DNA of 5,263 nt from Methanobacteriota archaeon (GTDB lineage: Archaea > Halobacteriota > Syntropharchaeia > JACQPP01). The stretch is taken from positions 1 to 5,263 of the forward strand of contig JACQPP010000097.1 of assembly GCA_016207465.1 (NCBI GenBank), in the 5' to 3' direction. Shown here one piece after another: positions 4,285 to 5,263 of this stretch (position 1 is the stretch's first letter; the number at the start of each line of letters is the position of its first letter). Made by a program: the position numbers and the translations under genes. Under the pieces are notes generated by a model, which was given only the letters and a program-made list of their open reading frames with translations, was not told the DNA's origin and made no database searches.

Positions 4285-5094
4285 TCAGGAGCGGACGAGG
4301 ATGGCCGCGTATCCCACGACGCTCTTCCGGTCGCCCCCGGCGTCGCCGCTGGTGGCATATTTCAGGAGTTCGGCGCTCCCGGTCCGCCCCTCGAGGGCGT
4401 GGAGCATGGAGGCGATGGCCCCGTATCCGCAGAAGGAGGCGTCCTTCTCGCGGAGACGCTGGTAGAACTTCGCGGGGTTGCGCTCGACGGCCCCCTCCAG
4501 CACGTAGAGGTCCGTCTTGCGGGCGTATTCGTCGGGCTCGTAGTGGGTGCAGTCGCTGGAGGCCAGCACCACGGCATGGCGCCCTGTCTTTTCGAGGGCG
4601 GCGCGGACCTCTCCCCCGACGTCGCGGGCGGTCTCCTCGTCCTGGAGGCCGAGGAGGATGGGGACGATGCGGAAGGGGTGGGTGAAGCGGTGCTGGAGCA
4701 TGGGGACCTGGACCTCGAGGCTGTGCTCGGGGCGGTGGGCCTCCTCGTCGGTGTCAATGATGCGGCGGGGGAGGGCCTCGATGAACTCCCGGTCCACCCC
4801 GACGCGCCCCAGGGGGGTCTCCCAGTCGCGGGTGGAGACGGCCACCGCCGAGCCGCGAGCCCGGTGGTTCGGCCCCAGGAGGATGTAGGTGTCCACCGGG
4901 GGGAGGCGACTGTAGGCGTGGGCGGCGACGCGCCCCGAGTAGATGTATCCCGCGTGGGGGACGACGGCGCCGAGGACGGTGGAGTCGGGCTGTGGAGGAT
5001 GGCCCTGGAAGCACTCTTCGAGTTGGGCGCGGAGTTTGTCGGGCCGGGCAGGGTAGAATGTACCTGCGACGGCAGGGCGTCGGACGGAGGACAT
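4285..5094 (-). CDS. amrB: AmmeMemoRadiSam system protein AmrB (Memo-like)
   Basis: This 269-aa protein belongs to the MEMO1/AmrB family, related in fold to non-haem iron aromatic dioxygenases. The archaeal role is not settled, but the family partners with the radical SAM enzyme AmrS encoded about 2.2 kb downstream in this window. Family blocks: RRPAVAGTFYP (5-15), VVPHAGYIYSG (44-54), YILLGPNHRARG (70-81), TPLGRVGVD (93-101), EHSLEVQVPMLQ (123-134), SSDCTHY (179-185), and FCGYGAIA (221-228). H47, H77 and C222 appear to correspond to the metal ligands of human MEMO1. The start at 5094 puts the conserved R-x-P-A-V-A-G near residue 5, as is usual. An in-frame ATG at 5127 would add 11 residues (MCSERILIETS), most of them encoded by the dispersed repeat; neither start has a Shine-Dalgarno. 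The archaemetzincin-like gene follows. Confidence 0.92.
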   Translation of the reverse strand: MSSVRRPAVAGTFYPARPDKLRAQLEECFQGHPPQPDSTVLGAVVPHAGYIYSGRVAAHAYSRLPPVDTYILLGPNHRARGSAVAVSTRDWETPLGRVGVDREFIEALPRRIIDTDEEAHRPEHSLEVQVPMLQHRFTHPFRIVPILLGLQDEETARDVGGEVRAALEKTGRHAVVLASSDCTHYEPDEYARKTDLYVLEGAVERNPAKFYQRLREKDASFCGYGAIASMLHALEGRTGSAELLKYATSGDAGGDRKSVVGYAAILVRS

Positions 5095-5115
5095 GGAGGT
5101 CTCTATGAGGATTCG

Positions 5116-5142
5116 TTCTGAACACATCAAGAAATTTCTTTC
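5116..5142 (-). repeat. 27-nt dispersed repeat, copy 2 (inverted)
   Basis: On the minus strand this begins GAAAGAAATT and ends GATGTGTTCAGAA, as in copy 1 at 3204-3230. It contains a perfect 12-bp palindrome, AAGAAATTTCTT (5129-5140), that copy 1 lacks. It lies in the leader or promoter region of amrB and overlaps the alternative amrB start at 5127. Confidence 0.75.
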
Positions 5143-5226
5143 TTTTTTCGGGACTACGCCACGGTTTAGGATGACTTGACCCTGGAAGACCATAAACCCC
5201 CGCCCCTTCTACCTTTTGATGAGGGG
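5143..5226. promoter_or_regulatory. Divergent intergenic region with a weak shared TATA-like box
   Basis: CATAAA on the plus strand (5191-5196) reads TTTATG on the minus strand, preceded there by a run of G. On the minus strand it could start an amrB transcript near 5168. On the plus strand it could start a transcript near 5219, just before a possible gene at 5227. A run of T at 5145-5150 gives an A-rich tract on the amrB side. The boxes are weak matches. Confidence 0.35.
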
Positions 5227-5263
5227 ATGGAACAGACCGAAATCGCCATCGGCCTGTCCCTTC
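5227..5263 (+). CDS. Possible start of a divergent gene, cut by window edge
   Basis: An ATG at 5227 opens a frame reading MEQTEIAIGLSL to the window end. Third codon positions are mostly G or C, as in the other genes here. GAGGGG lies immediately upstream, too close to the ATG to be an ideal ribosome site. Twelve residues are too few to name a family. An overlapping ATG at 5218 in another frame is a competing start. Confidence 0.3.
   Translation, partial: MEQTEIAIGLSL

Noticed and set aside
4274..4290. Short direct repeat TTCAGGA in the amrB-protease junction
   Set aside because: Only 7 bp per copy, partly inside the amrB stop region. Too short to support a function.
4237..5121. Plus-strand open frame opposite amrB (294 codons)
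   Set aside because: The minus strand encodes an unmistakable Memo-family protein over the same bases. This frame shows only Gly/Val/Glu-rich shadow sequence.
3204..5142. Insertion sequence bounded by the 27-nt inverted repeats
   Set aside because: The segment contains ordinary chromosomal genes with no transposase, and no target-site duplication was seen at the outer edges.

Overview
This is a GC-rich window (roughly two-thirds G+C by eye) that reads as archaeal. The supporting evidence is an archaeal-type ThiL, an archaeal AmrB/AmrS pair, an archaemetzincin-like protease, a dodecin, strong Shine-Dalgarno sites (GGAGGTG), and T/A-rich boxes with purine-rich BRE-like flanks about 25 bp upstream of plausible transcript starts. 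The lineage cannot be fixed from sequence alone; a euryarchaeal or Thermoplasmatota-like organism is a guess.

Layout. Positions 1-600 (+) carry the 3' part of scpB, the condensin-associated kleisin partner. It converges on a minus-strand block, with a hairpin terminator at 616-640 between them. All the other complete genes are on the minus strand. In transcription order they are: amrB (Memo-like, start near 5094); a truncated archaemetzincin-like protein; an unrecognised 71-aa protein with its own strong TATA box; a 225-bp structured intergenic region with four perfect hairpins; thiL (thiamine-monophosphate kinase); amrS (radical SAM enzyme), whose Shine-Dalgarno overlaps the thiL stop; and a dodecin with its own promoter. 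At the right edge, a divergent plus-strand gene may begin at 5227.

How the genes relate. amrB and amrS are two of the three components of the AmmeMemoRadiSam system; amrA is not in the window. thiL and amrS look co-transcribed. The dodecin and the 71-aa protein are small proteins with near-identical ribosome-binding leaders and strong promoters, which suggests shared high expression. scpB belongs to a separate chromosome-maintenance unit.

Points of most interest: the chain of hairpins between the 71-aa gene and thiL; a 27-nt inverted repeat pair bracketing the 71-aa gene, the protease and amrB; an in-frame 57-bp tandem duplication inside thiL; a dodecin in which both residues that bind flavin in the haloarchaeal protein are arginine; and an archaemetzincin-like protein with an altered zinc motif and no C-terminal cysteine cluster. 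No mobile element, CRISPR array, tRNA or rRNA was seen.
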